From Planctomycetales bacterium (GTDB lineage: Bacteria; Planctomycetota; Planctomycetia; Planctomycetales; Planctomycetaceae), in assembly GCA_026400835.1 (NCBI GenBank), contig JAPLOA010000087.1, positions 1-64,000 on the forward strand: 64,000 nucleotides of DNA, read 5' to 3'. Positions 8,849-16,987 of this stretch are shown piece after piece. How positions within the stretch are numbered: the stretch's first letter is position 1; each line of letters starts with the position of its first letter. The notes under the pieces are model-generated. The model saw only the letters and a list, made by a program, of their open reading frames with translations, had not been told where the DNA came from and did no database searches. The translations under genes and the position numbers were made by a program.

Positions 8849-10582
8849 CGTAGTTCGCACTGCTCTTCTCCAAATAACATCAATGAGTGAATTCGTGCTG
8901 CAGTCCAGTTCACAGGCACCGCAGAAATGTTGATCTGAATTTGTTGGTGCTTTCCCTCCGACATCCAGTCCGAGGAGACGGCACATACATTTCTTTTCTT
9001 CAGGATTGGCAGAGCCAACTCCCTGGGTCAGGCATGACTTGGGCATGCACGGTCATCAGGCCACGCACCTGACCTCCATGATGTGACAAGTCTCTGCCGA
9101 TCCACTCTCCGATTGATCGAAAGTTTTTTGTGCTCCGTGGGCACAACAGGACGGGCAGAACGGCTTCCGAAAAGCGTGATATGAAATCATTCAAGCGAAC
9201 AGGGAGTCAGAACAAATGATGCCTTCAACACAACTCAACTGACCCTATTGTGCCGTCCCATCGTTTTTATCCGCCAATAATTTCCTTTGAAGCCTCAATT
9301 CTTATGCCCGCTAACGCGACCGTCTGGACGAACTGAAACTTCTGGTCCTCTTGCGCCCTGGTCTCCCTATTTTGCTGCAGGGCTTTCCACTCACTGGATC
9401 GCGATTGCAAGATTCCGGAATGGAGACTTGCCAACAGCTGGACCCCGGCCGTGTATCCAGTCGCACCGATTATTCTGGATGAATTAGCGGTCGGTCGTTT
9501 GCCTGCTCCGCCCTGTTCGTCACCGAAGTCTTCAAAAACTGTCGCCAACCATCGCATTGCGATTTCGAGAGATCGCCATCCGGTGCAGCAAGTTCCTGCA
9601 GCTCGCTTCTTAACTTTTTCAGGGTCGTGCGGCAGGCTTAGAAAAGGCTACGCGATGTCGTCTCTGCGAACGCAATCACGAGAGGGTTGGGACAGAGTTT
9701 TGACAAGCAGTCTCTAACTCCCCAATGAACGGTATTACCGGGCCTGAAGGCAACAGGGCGTCTGAATCTGCATGAATCAAACTCTGACAATCTTTTAAGA
9801 GAAATCGGGCAGGCCATCACAACCATGCAATCGCCTGCCCAACTCTCTCTGAAACGATGTTATGGAAGGGGATTCCACGCCATCAGTCCGCACGTTAAAA
9901 ACATTTCTCGAAACGTCGAGGAACATTTCATTGCTGACGTCAGGGGTCTCAAGGGTAGAATTTTCCTGGCGGACCAAACGCACCATTTTTCCCTAAGGGT
10001 TGTTTCCAGAATACTCGTTTTACTCAGGGGTATGTCAACGCATGTTCAATAGTTGAAGTTTCTGTTCCGGGTGGCAATGTTCACCACAAAAATCAAGGAC
10101 TGCGCGAAATGAATTACGCGTTGCCATGTGTGCAGAAACTAAGTTGGTGTTGATCGACGTCGATAATGTTGCGTTGAGCCTGACAGGCTCACGCACATCA
10201 GCCAGAGGCATGAGAATGCACAAACGTTAATCAACGCCCCGCCGGGTTATACTCTGAGTGGCCTTTGTGGAGAGTCGCACCGAGTTTTCACGAATCCGGC
10301 GACAAAGAAACAATACGATCTCGACGCGCGAAGAGGCAACCTGACAGGCTGTTGATTCAATGGTCTTTCACAACCCGAAGCGTCAGTTTTGAAGTTGCGC
10401 ATTTCAGACCTTCGGTTGATCAAGCTTCCAAAAACAGAGGGATTTATCCCCGGGTTGACTTGCCAGGGCCGGGTTGAGACGAATCGCGAAAGTCTCAGCG
10501 TGGACCTGCCGATCGATGCAAATTACGCCCACGTTTCAGGATGGATTGGCGTCGGGCAGAGCTGATTGAAAGGCTTCCTGCA
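8849..10582. other. Gene-poor region of about 1.7 kb
   Basis: Only short frames without family resemblance or ribosome binding sites are seen here. The part next to 8848 should hold the oxidase promoter. A possible hairpin with an 8-bp stem lies at 9807-9840 (GGGCAGGC with GCCTGCCC). An 80-bp dispersed repeat lies at 10371-10450. The region could be remnants of mobile DNA, but no transposase is recognisable. Confidence 0.5.
10371..10450 (-). repeat. 80-bp dispersed repeat, copy 1 (inverted relative to 38667-38746)
   Basis: The reverse complement of this stretch is identical over 80 bases to 38667-38746. It includes the palindromic-repeat core CTGACGCTTCGGGTTG at one end and a GGGATAAATCCCTCTG segment at the other. 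Identity over this length between two intergenic sites 28 kb apart indicates a recent or conserved dispersed element rather than chance. Confidence 0.93.
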
Positions 10583-11716
10583 TTATTTCGGTTTGCTCTC
10601 GTGCTTCTTCAGCAGATCCAGAACCAACTGCTGGCGCGATGATGGCTTTTTTTCCAGATCACTACGAAGTGACTGACTCAACTCCGGCGACGGCGGAGTC
10701 CCTTCCACAGCCGTATAGACTTCATTGACGAATCTTTCAGGGTTGTCATTTTGCTGATCATAGAACTCACTGCTGCTCAGCAAGCTGGCCTGAACTTTCT
10801 GCAAAGATCCACCACTCTTCAGGTCTGATTCCCAGGCGGAAATTTCCCGAGGCGATGCAGCACGTCCGAGGTACTGCTGATACCACTGCCCGATCTGCGC
10901 TGATGGAGATAAGTTATTGCCGGTTGGACGAATACCTGTTGAGATGAGCTTGAGATTGCTGCGTGTACTGTTCGTGTTCAGGTTGACCTTCGAAGCCGGA
11001 ATCGTTTGCATCAGGATCAGACCACGTTCAACAACTTTGGCCTCCATCGCATACTGATGACCGGATTTCAGAAGACCGGGATCAAAATCCATTCGGTAAG
11101 CTAAAGGCCATCGGCCCTGAGCCGAGAAGCTGACTTCGGCAATCGCGTTTGTTGCCCATTGCGGTCGCGTGACATCGATAAGTCGCACCGTCACAACAGC
11201 ATTAGGGCCGGGATTGACACGGTCGGAGGTTGCGATTTCGCCGCTGATGGTCCATAGGGAGGAAGTAAACTGGACCGGCACGTTGATCAGCTTCCCGTCT
11301 CGACTATTGCGAACCAGCAGAGAGACTCGACCACGTGAGTCCACACGTTTGGCCAGTTCATCGCCAATATCGTAAAGTCGACCACCGACGAGGCCCACTT
11401 GATATCCTGCAACATTGACAATGACATCGTTGGGTTCAAGTCCCGATCGTTGCGCAACGGAGCCGGCTGCAACCTGTAAGATTTGTACTCCCGTATCTGT
11501 ATTGCGCGGCGTGATCCCGAGTTTGTACGTGCCGGACGGCTGACCTCCGGGAGGCAAATAGCGAGACTGGGCTTCTGTACCGACGGGAGTTGACTGAGCG
11601 GGACCGCTATCGCGGTCTCGCGATTCCTGAGCCGCAGTCGGTTCCTCTCCGGCCAGGCACGCCAACAACACAGTCAGTCTCAGTACGTTCGAAAGAACAA
11701 AAGATATGCGGGGCAT
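10583..11716 (-). CDS. Exported PDZ protein with YbaY/YscW-like and DUF4214-like domains
   Basis: A 377-residue protein. The start is taken at MPRISFVLSN, which places a signal peptide (LRLTVLLACLAG) at the N terminus; a GTG 20 codons upstream is possible and would overlap the preceding gene. Three segments follow. A PDZ domain (about 65-140) includes GVQILQVAAGSVAQRSGLEPNDVIVNV, split by the usual GLEPNDVI turn. A beta-sandwich resembling the YbaY/YscW lipoprotein family (about 157-245) has PNAVVTVRLIDVTR and the closing RGLILMQT. A helical segment (about 273-335, IGQWYQQYLGRAASPREISAW) resembles DUF4214. PDZ and YbaY-like folds suggest a periplasmic scaffolding or binding role. It follows a PstS-like binding protein gene by about 46 bp, so the two are probably one operon. 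Confidence 0.8.
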   Translation of the reverse strand: MPRISFVLSNVLRLTVLLACLAGEEPTAAQESRDRDSGPAQSTPVGTEAQSRYLPPGGQPSGTYKLGITPRNTDTGVQILQVAAGSVAQRSGLEPNDVIVNVAGYQVGLVGGRLYDIGDELAKRVDSRGRVSLLVRNSRDGKLINVPVQFTSSLWTISGEIATSDRVNPGPNAVVTVRLIDVTRPQWATNAIAEVSFSAQGRWPLAYRMDFDPGLLKSGHQYAMEAKVVERGLILMQTIPASKVNLNTNSTRSNLKLISTGIRPTGNNLSPSAQIGQWYQQYLGRAASPREISAWESDLKSGGSLQKVQASLLSSSEFYDQQNDNPERFVNEVYTAVEGTPPSPELSQSLRSDLEKKPSSRQQLVLDLLKKHESKPK

Positions 11717-11762
11717 GATTCTCACCGGCTCCCAGGAAGCGTGATCGCAAAAGACAGTCTTA

Positions 11763-12800
11763 CTAACGAACTTCACTCCAGCCCAATTTTTCTTCCTGGG
11801 CTACAACCTCGGCGCGCGTGAGTGGCAGAAAGCCGTCTTTAATGACATCTTCCTGCCCGGATCGACTCAAAACATAAGACAGTAGTTCCCGCATGAGTGG
11901 GTCTTCAAGTCTTTCTCCGTTGATTGCCACAACAAGATACAGTGGCCGAATCAATGGGTAGCGACGAGACTGAAGATTCGCTTCTGTTGGCGAAGTCAGA
12001 ACGCCATCGGCTCCGGCGACGGGCACAACGCGAGCATCCCCGGGCTCACCATGAGAGAGACTCACAAGAGAGATACTTGTGGGATCCTGAGCGACAGCCT
12101 GGATCAATTCATCTCGTGCGGAATATTCTTTGACAGCGCGTTGGCCGGCTTCGGCTCCCAGAAATGTGTTTTCCAGATAGCGACGGGTTCCGGAGGTCTT
12201 CTTTGGTGCCAGAACATTCACTGGCTGCGATCCGAGAGGCCCTGCGACGTTCAGCTCCGACCATATCGAAGCGACGCCTGTCGCCCCCGTTTTTGTCAGT
12301 ATTGCTGACTCCGCGGAGTCAGAAAATCCCTGCACTGGATTGGATTTGTGAACGATGATTCCCATGGCATCATGACAAATCACGAGCTCTGCAATTCGAC
12401 CTCCTCGTTTTTGTTCGAGATCTGCGAGTTCCTGACTCGTCAGTGCCCGACTCATCAACCCAATCAGAAGACGCTGATCCGGGATCGAAGGAAGAGCGGT
12501 TTCCGATCCCTGGCAGTCGATATTCAAAGTCACTTTCGGATGCAGCTCTCGAAAGCTGTCTGACCAGGTCGCCGCCACTTGTTGAAGTGTCTGTGATCCA
12601 AAAAGGAAAACATCCCCTTCAACTTCCTGTTGTGGTGTGTAGTAATCCAGATCCAGCATTGCTCCGGCTGATTCGACCGTTGAGATCGCAGGCAGGACCG
12701 GCGGCAGCTCAACGCCCTCGTCAGCATTGCATGGCGTCAGCAGCGAATGCAGGATCATCAGCCCGAATCCCCGGAAGCCACGAGTTGGATTCGAAAACAT
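11763..12800 (-). CDS. PstS-like periplasmic phosphate/anion-binding protein
   Basis: A 345-residue protein with the ATG at 12798-12800, preceded by GGGAG at ideal spacing. After a short N-terminal hydrophobic segment the sequence follows the PstS-like binding protein fold. GDVFLFGSQTLQQVAATW occupies the phosphate-binding GxGST position in altered form, followed by FRELHPKVTLNIDCQGSET, IGLMSRALTSQEL, and GIIVHKSNPVQGF. A later KKTSGTRRYLENTFLG segment matches the SGTR ligand-binding stretch. The altered glycine loop means that the ligand may be phosphate or another anion. No permease or ATPase genes (pstC, pstA, pstB) are adjacent, so it may work as a sensor-linked or stand-alone binding protein, together with the PDZ protein downstream. 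Confidence 0.82.
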   Translation of the reverse strand: MFSNPTRGFRGFGLMILHSLLTPCNADEGVELPPVLPAISTVESAGAMLDLDYYTPQQEVEGDVFLFGSQTLQQVAATWSDSFRELHPKVTLNIDCQGSETALPSIPDQRLLIGLMSRALTSQELADLEQKRGGRIAELVICHDAMGIIVHKSNPVQGFSDSAESAILTKTGATGVASIWSELNVAGPLGSQPVNVLAPKKTSGTRRYLENTFLGAEAGQRAVKEYSARDELIQAVAQDPTSISLVSLSHGEPGDARVVPVAGADGVLTSPTEANLQSRRYPLIRPLYLVVAINGERLEDPLMRELLSYVLSRSGQEDVIKDGFLPLTRAEVVAQEEKLGWSEVR

Positions 12801-12934
12801 AGACTGCTCCCTGATGAAGTTCTGAAAACAACAATCCACGAATCCCTGAATCGAATTCGGATTGAACAGACGCGTTGTTTTGGCGGAAATCAAACTCACG
12901 CCATTTTATCTATCACAGCACGATCGTCCAAAGG

Positions 12935-13372
12935 TTAGCGAGAAGATTTCAGGTAAGCCGAATCGCGACCTGATTTCTGCCTCGGCAGAGTACTGCGACG
13001 ATTGCTTTCCGCATCAGCGAGAAGGCTGCGAATGAGTGGATCAGTTATCTCGTCTACCCCAACTCTGTCCGAGAATCGTTTCAGGATCGAGTAGTGTAGT
13101 AAATGCCCAGGTCAGATTCGAGACTTGACTGCATGGCAGCTTTTCAGGAAGTCCAATAAACCCCGATACGTCTGGTTGGTATAAGTTTTGATCGCCAGCA
13201 AAGTCAGTAGTTGCACCTGCGTAAACAGCTTCGGGCTGTTGCGATGCGAGTAAGGTTGCACATGAGCCGGCAGAGACTTCTGGAACGTTGCAATGACATC
13301 CAGCAATTCGTCGATAATTTTCGAGCTAAGGAGTGATGCATCCACACAAGGTTTTTGAATCAGCTGCCGCAA
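12935..13372 (-). pseudogene. Broken transposase (IS4/IS5-like) N-terminal remnant
   Basis: The first 86 codons (from 13372) contain KLFTQVQLLTLLAIKTYTNQ followed by TYRGLLDFLKSC, the N-terminal region typical of IS4/IS5-type transposases. The frame is cut by an in-frame TGA at 13112-13114. Reading on in the same frame gives LLHYSILKRFSDRVGVDEI, which resembles the next conserved part of the same family, until a stop at 12935. The DDE catalytic region is absent. This is therefore a decayed and truncated element. No terminal inverted repeats were found. Confidence 0.75.
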
Positions 13373-13552
13373 AAGTCATTCGTGTCAGAAAACGTTCGTC
13401 GTTGAGAAACCGCTCCCAGTCGGCTTGGCAAGATGGTCAGCGGCCGGAGTGAATCTTGTATTTCGTGTTGGCAAAACCTTAAACAAAAGTTGTGAGGCTT
13501 CTGGAAACGCACGAAATTTTCACCAATTTTCGCTACCACTGGCGATTTTGAA

Positions 13553-14521
13553 ATGGGCTCCGGGACCCCCAAGGCGCTGCTCGTCAAACACACTTCAGAC
13601 TCTGTCACTTCCACGCTGTCCAGAGAGCCCAAAACCATGGGGGACATCGTGGAAACAGGGACGCGATGGGTTAATCGAGTCGACGGCGGGCGTTTCGATG
13701 GAACCCCTCTGCCTCCACATTTCATCGTACACATTCCTGGACCAGGCCGTTTGCTGACGGCGTGTGGATATCATCGTCTTTTGGAACTCGACAGTAGCAG
13801 GATTATTCGAGCCGGGTTCGATCCATTTAAGGCCGGATGGCTGCCGCAACATTTTTGCCCGGTGAGACAATGGCTTCAGGATCAACTGGCGGAAACTCGT
13901 TTGGAAGGAGCCAACGTTGAAGACTGCTTTATTCGTGTGATGGCTCAAAGTGTCGTTCGCAGGACACTGAGCCTCGTTCGTGCTCGTGGACATGGCGGGA
14001 TGCTGATCTATTTTCCGCAGGAGAAACCGAACCTGGCCGAGTTATCGAAAGTCCTGCGCTTTCGATGCCCGTTTGAATCTCGTCCATCAACTGCGCACTT
14101 TAGCGAATTGATGCTGCGAGCAATGTCGCGGCTGTCGCTTGCAGGGCATCGCCACGGCTTGACCAGCGTCAAGTGGGAGAACTACAAGACCATTGATGAT
14201 CGGGTGATGTCGGAGATCGATGAGTCATTCGTCGAGTTCGCGCTTTTGCTGGCTGATATGATGAGTGTTGATGGCGCGCTGGTTCTGAGGAAACGATTTG
14301 AACTGGTTGGTTTTGGCGGCGAAGTGCTCGGAGAAAAGCCGGTCACACGGGTCTTTCGAGTTCTGGATCTCGAAGGAGTTTCGTCGACCCCCGAAATGGC
14401 CGACAGTTCCGGCACCAGATATCGATCAGCCTATCGGTTAGCCTCTGAAGTGTCTAAGAGCCTTCTGATCGTGATCTCGCAGGATGGAGCTGTGCAGTTC
14501 GTGGCGGCGCGAAATGGGTAG
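13553..14521 (+). CDS. Diadenylate-cyclase-like protein with N-terminal DACNV-type sensor
   Basis: A 322-residue protein. Residues about 50-170 (PPHFIVHIPGPGRLLTACGY, then GGMLIYFPQEKPNL) resemble the DACNV sensor module that precedes some diadenylate cyclase (DAC) domains. Residues about 215-322 match a DisA/DAC fold: SVDGALVLRKRFELVGFGG contains the DGA motif (240-242), and SSGTRYRSAYRLASE is the nucleotide-binding RHR stretch with His replaced by Tyr (289-291). The sequence ends in SLLIVISQDGAVQFV, as DisA does. Active DACs join two ATP molecules to make c-di-AMP; the RYR variant makes activity uncertain. No clear ribosome binding site supports the ATG at 13553; an alternative ATG lies at 13637. 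The gene stands alone between a dead transposase and the convergent amidohydrolase operon. Confidence 0.8.
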   Translation: MGSGTPKALLVKHTSDSVTSTLSREPKTMGDIVETGTRWVNRVDGGRFDGTPLPPHFIVHIPGPGRLLTACGYHRLLELDSSRIIRAGFDPFKAGWLPQHFCPVRQWLQDQLAETRLEGANVEDCFIRVMAQSVVRRTLSLVRARGHGGMLIYFPQEKPNLAELSKVLRFRCPFESRPSTAHFSELMLRAMSRLSLAGHRHGLTSVKWENYKTIDDRVMSEIDESFVEFALLLADMMSVDGALVLRKRFELVGFGGEVLGEKPVTRVFRVLDLEGVSSTPEMADSSGTRYRSAYRLASEVSKSLLIVISQDGAVQFVAARNG

Positions 14522-14590
14522 ATTATGTATTGGCCTTATCTCCCTTGACGACTCGGGGCGATTGATGCAACCAGAGGTGTTTCATCAGAT

Positions 14591-14616
14591 CAAAAGGCGC
14601 ACCCCATCAAGGGTGC
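14591..14616 (-). terminator. Possible terminator of the three-gene operon
   Basis: A 6-bp stem (GCACCC with GGGTGC, 14599-14604 and 14611-14616) overlaps the amidohydrolase stop codon and is followed on the minus strand by GCCTTTTG. The stem is short and the T run is weak, so termination here is only possible. Confidence 0.35.
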
Positions 14617-15779
14617 GGAAGTCCGCAGCGGTGCCAGACCCCCCGTTTGCAGACGAATTCCGCCGTCAGTCGCTGCGATGAATGGCGAATCACGCCTTCG
14701 GCATCGGACAACGCAAACCGTCCGTCTTCATGTTTCATAAGCGTAATGTCAGCCTGTTTGCCGGTTTGAATCGAACCCAGTCGATCATCGACTCGCATGG
14801 CCTTTGCGGCGTTCCATGTGACAGCTCGAACAATGTCTTTCACGGGCATACCGAGGAACAGAAACTTGCTCATCGTGGTCGGCAAATCAACGACCGGGCC
14901 ACGCAGATTGAAGTGATGGAGGTCGGTGCTGATCGTGTCAGGCCAGAAGCCAAACTTCTCACAAGCCGGCTCCGCAACTCTCCACACGAATGCTCCAACA
15001 CCATGCCCCACGTCGAAGATGACGCCGCGCGCCCGAGCTTCGAGGAGCTCATCAATCGGCATCCCGTCGTCCGCAAAAGCGTGATCAGGATGCGGATGAT
15101 AAAGATGAGTATACATGTCTCCGCTGCGCAGAGCTTTTAGTACTGTCGTGGTCGGGATTTTTGAGGCCGCATGATGAATCATCAGCGGAGTCCCCATCTG
15201 GTCGGCGGCTTCGAAGACGCCATCGAATCCCGCCAGTTCATTTTTCTCGTCATAGTTGGCCAGAGCAGACGTCAGTCGAACCTTCATCCCGACAAGATTC
15301 TTCGGATACTTCCGAGCACACTCGACGGCAGAAGCCACGTGAGCATGTCGGCCGTCATTCAGATCGCCCATAAAGGGCGGAAAATCCGGATGCCCCTGGA
15401 TGGCTCCAATCATGGAAATGTTGAGCAGAGTAAAAACATCTTCCTCGGCGGCCGGAAGAATGAACCGTGACATATTTGGATACGTCAGTGCGCCGGCCGT
15501 ACCGGTATCCAGCATCGACGTCACGCCGGTTCTTAACCCTGCTTCGACCGGATCAATCGAATAGAGCCCAATTCCGCTGAAAACATGGACGTGCAGATCG
15601 ATCAGTCCAGGACAAACCAGCAGCCCCGTTGCGTCAACGATTGTCTCTCCCTGTGACGGCAGATCTGGCCCGATCTCCAGAATCACGCCGTTCCCGATTC
15701 GCACGTCGACCCGTTGAGCCTCCACGCCGGTGCCGTCGTAGACCTGCCCGTTCCTGATCAGAGTTGCATCGGCACTCAT
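14607..15779 (-). CDS. Amidohydrolase/deacetylase, EF0837/Atu3266 type
   Basis: A 390-residue amidohydrolase superfamily protein. The ATG at 15777-15779 overlaps the upstream stop as ATGA, which fixes the start. The N-terminal beta domain ends in CPGLIDLHVHVFSGIGLYSIDP, where HVH (63, 65) binds metal. GVTSMLDTGTAGALTYP and LLNISMIGA are typical of the EF0837/Atu3266 subgroup. LVGMKVRLT offers the bridging lysine, TPLMIHHAAS and HLYHPH the further histidines, and STDLHHFNL the catalytic aspartate. As I recall, members of this subgroup hydrolyse acetylated hydroxy or amino acids such as acetyl-(R)-mandelate, and often sit beside a SelA-like PLP protein, as here. The substrate is unknown. It is the last gene of a three-gene operon. 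Confidence 0.92.
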   Translation of the reverse strand: MSADATLIRNGQVYDGTGVEAQRVDVRIGNGVILEIGPDLPSQGETIVDATGLLVCPGLIDLHVHVFSGIGLYSIDPVEAGLRTGVTSMLDTGTAGALTYPNMSRFILPAAEEDVFTLLNISMIGAIQGHPDFPPFMGDLNDGRHAHVASAVECARKYPKNLVGMKVRLTSALANYDEKNELAGFDGVFEAADQMGTPLMIHHAASKIPTTTVLKALRSGDMYTHLYHPHPDHAFADDGMPIDELLEARARGVIFDVGHGVGAFVWRVAEPACEKFGFWPDTISTDLHHFNLRGPVVDLPTTMSKFLFLGMPVKDIVRAVTWNAAKAMRVDDRLGSIQTGKQADITLMKHEDGRFALSDAEGVIRHSSQRLTAEFVCKRGVWHRCGLPHP

Positions 15780-16987
15780 GAATTTGCTCCCTGCTGATGA
15801 GCCAGAACAACCTGGCGAATCGATCGCACAATCTCCTGTACGTCGCCATCCTGCAGACATTGAGTAAATAAGTAAGCACGGTCTGGTGTGACCTCATCTT
15901 CCGCCAACAGAATTTTTCTCGGCAGTTTGCGCAACGCCAATTGGAGATCCCTGGCGGTCATTGTAGAAGGCCCGGAGCCGGGTTCGATAACCAACAATGG
16001 ATAGGGTTGCCCGCTCGCGGCTTGTTCAAGTCGAGTGATCCGGAGCGAAGAGAGATCCTGAAGGCTGTTATAGATCTCATCGACAGAGCGCAACCAGGCA
16101 GCGTACTCTGCCGCATGATCTCGTTCGCGATATCTCTGAAGAGCCACCATCAGCCCAATCATCGATTCCTTGCTGACCTTCATGGAACGCCCAAGTCCAT
16201 GCCGGGGAGCTCGACTAATCCAGCCAGCATCCACCCAATGCTGCAGCGACCACGTTCCGCCGCGCACATCCATATCCACCATCTGAACCCAGGCGCTGCG
16301 AATCAGATCTTTGCGTCCGCACAGAACTCCGGATGCCTGGGGTCCGCCAAGATGCTTTCCTCCGCTGTAGGCCACCAGATCTGCGCCTCGACGAATAAAC
16401 GACGTCAGGTTTGTCACGGGCGGCATCGCGAAAGCAGCATCAACAATCACAGGCAGACCATGCTGGTGCGCGAGCTGGACGAGATCATCAAAACCTGGCT
16501 GCTCATTCACCCTCATCCAGACAAATCCAATCGCTGCGGTGTGTGGCGTAATAAGGGAAGTGATCTGAGCCAGGGCATCAGGCGCACGATAGTCAACGAA
16601 AATCGTCTTTGCGCCGGACATGCGAATCGCATGATCGTAATCAAAAGGACCGGGCAGGGGGTATATGATTTCATTGCGAGCACATCCGGAAACATCCGGC
16701 AGCTGATCCATGATGTCCGGGTCGTTTCCTGCCAGACACGCCGCCGCTGCCAGGGTCAAACCGCCCGCCGCTCCGCACGTGATGATTCCCGACTCAGCGC
16801 CTGTGGCTTCCTGAATCACATGGCTCGCAGCGGTCAGCAGATCATCGATCTCGACATAGCGACTGCTGGCGGATGCGATGGCGGCAATCACATCCGGATG
16901 CGGGCAACTGCCGCTCACACGAGTCGCATAACCGACGCAATTGATAACGGGCTGAATACCGAATCGCGAATAAACATCAGACGTCAT
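15776..16987 (-). CDS. SelA-like pyridoxal phosphate enzyme
   Basis: A 403-residue fold type I PLP protein of the selenocysteine synthase-like group. The start at MTSDVYSRFGIQPVINCVGY (ATG at 16985-16987) overlaps the end of the upstream gene by 11 bases. The cofactor site is visible: GAAGGLTLAAAACL in the phosphate-binding position, VIVDAAFAMPP with the Asp (about 183), and VAYSGGKHLGGPQASG with the Schiff-base Lys (about 211). RFGIQPVINCVGYATRVSGS is the usual SelA-like N terminus. It is not expected to make Sec-tRNA: no selB or tRNA-Sec is nearby, and its neighbours are metabolic hydrolases. Relatives such as DgaE act as ammonia lyases on amino sugar acids. A lyase or racemase acting on an amino acid or sugar is plausible. 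Confidence 0.9.
   Translation of the reverse strand: MTSDVYSRFGIQPVINCVGYATRVSGSCPHPDVIAAIASASSRYVEIDDLLTAASHVIQEATGAESGIITCGAAGGLTLAAAACLAGNDPDIMDQLPDVSGCARNEIIYPLPGPFDYDHAIRMSGAKTIFVDYRAPDALAQITSLITPHTAAIGFVWMRVNEQPGFDDLVQLAHQHGLPVIVDAAFAMPPVTNLTSFIRRGADLVAYSGGKHLGGPQASGVLCGRKDLIRSAWVQMVDMDVRGGTWSLQHWVDAGWISRAPRHGLGRSMKVSKESMIGLMVALQRYRERDHAAEYAAWLRSVDEIYNSLQDLSSLRITRLEQAASGQPYPLLVIEPGSGPSTMTARDLQLALRKLPRKILLAEDEVTPDRAYLFTQCLQDGDVQEIVRSIRQVVLAHQQGANS

Noticed and set aside
9267-9557. Possible small gene in the gene-poor region
   Set aside because: No ribosome site, no recognisable sequence, and overlapping frames on both strands.
13801-13830. tRNA T-loop-like GGGTTCGATCC
   Set aside because: It lies inside the DAC-like coding region and no cloverleaf can be built around it.
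15776-16987. True selenocysteine synthase (selA)
   Set aside because: Neighbours are metabolic hydrolases and no selB or tRNA-Sec is seen; SelA-like PLP enzymes are common in metabolism.
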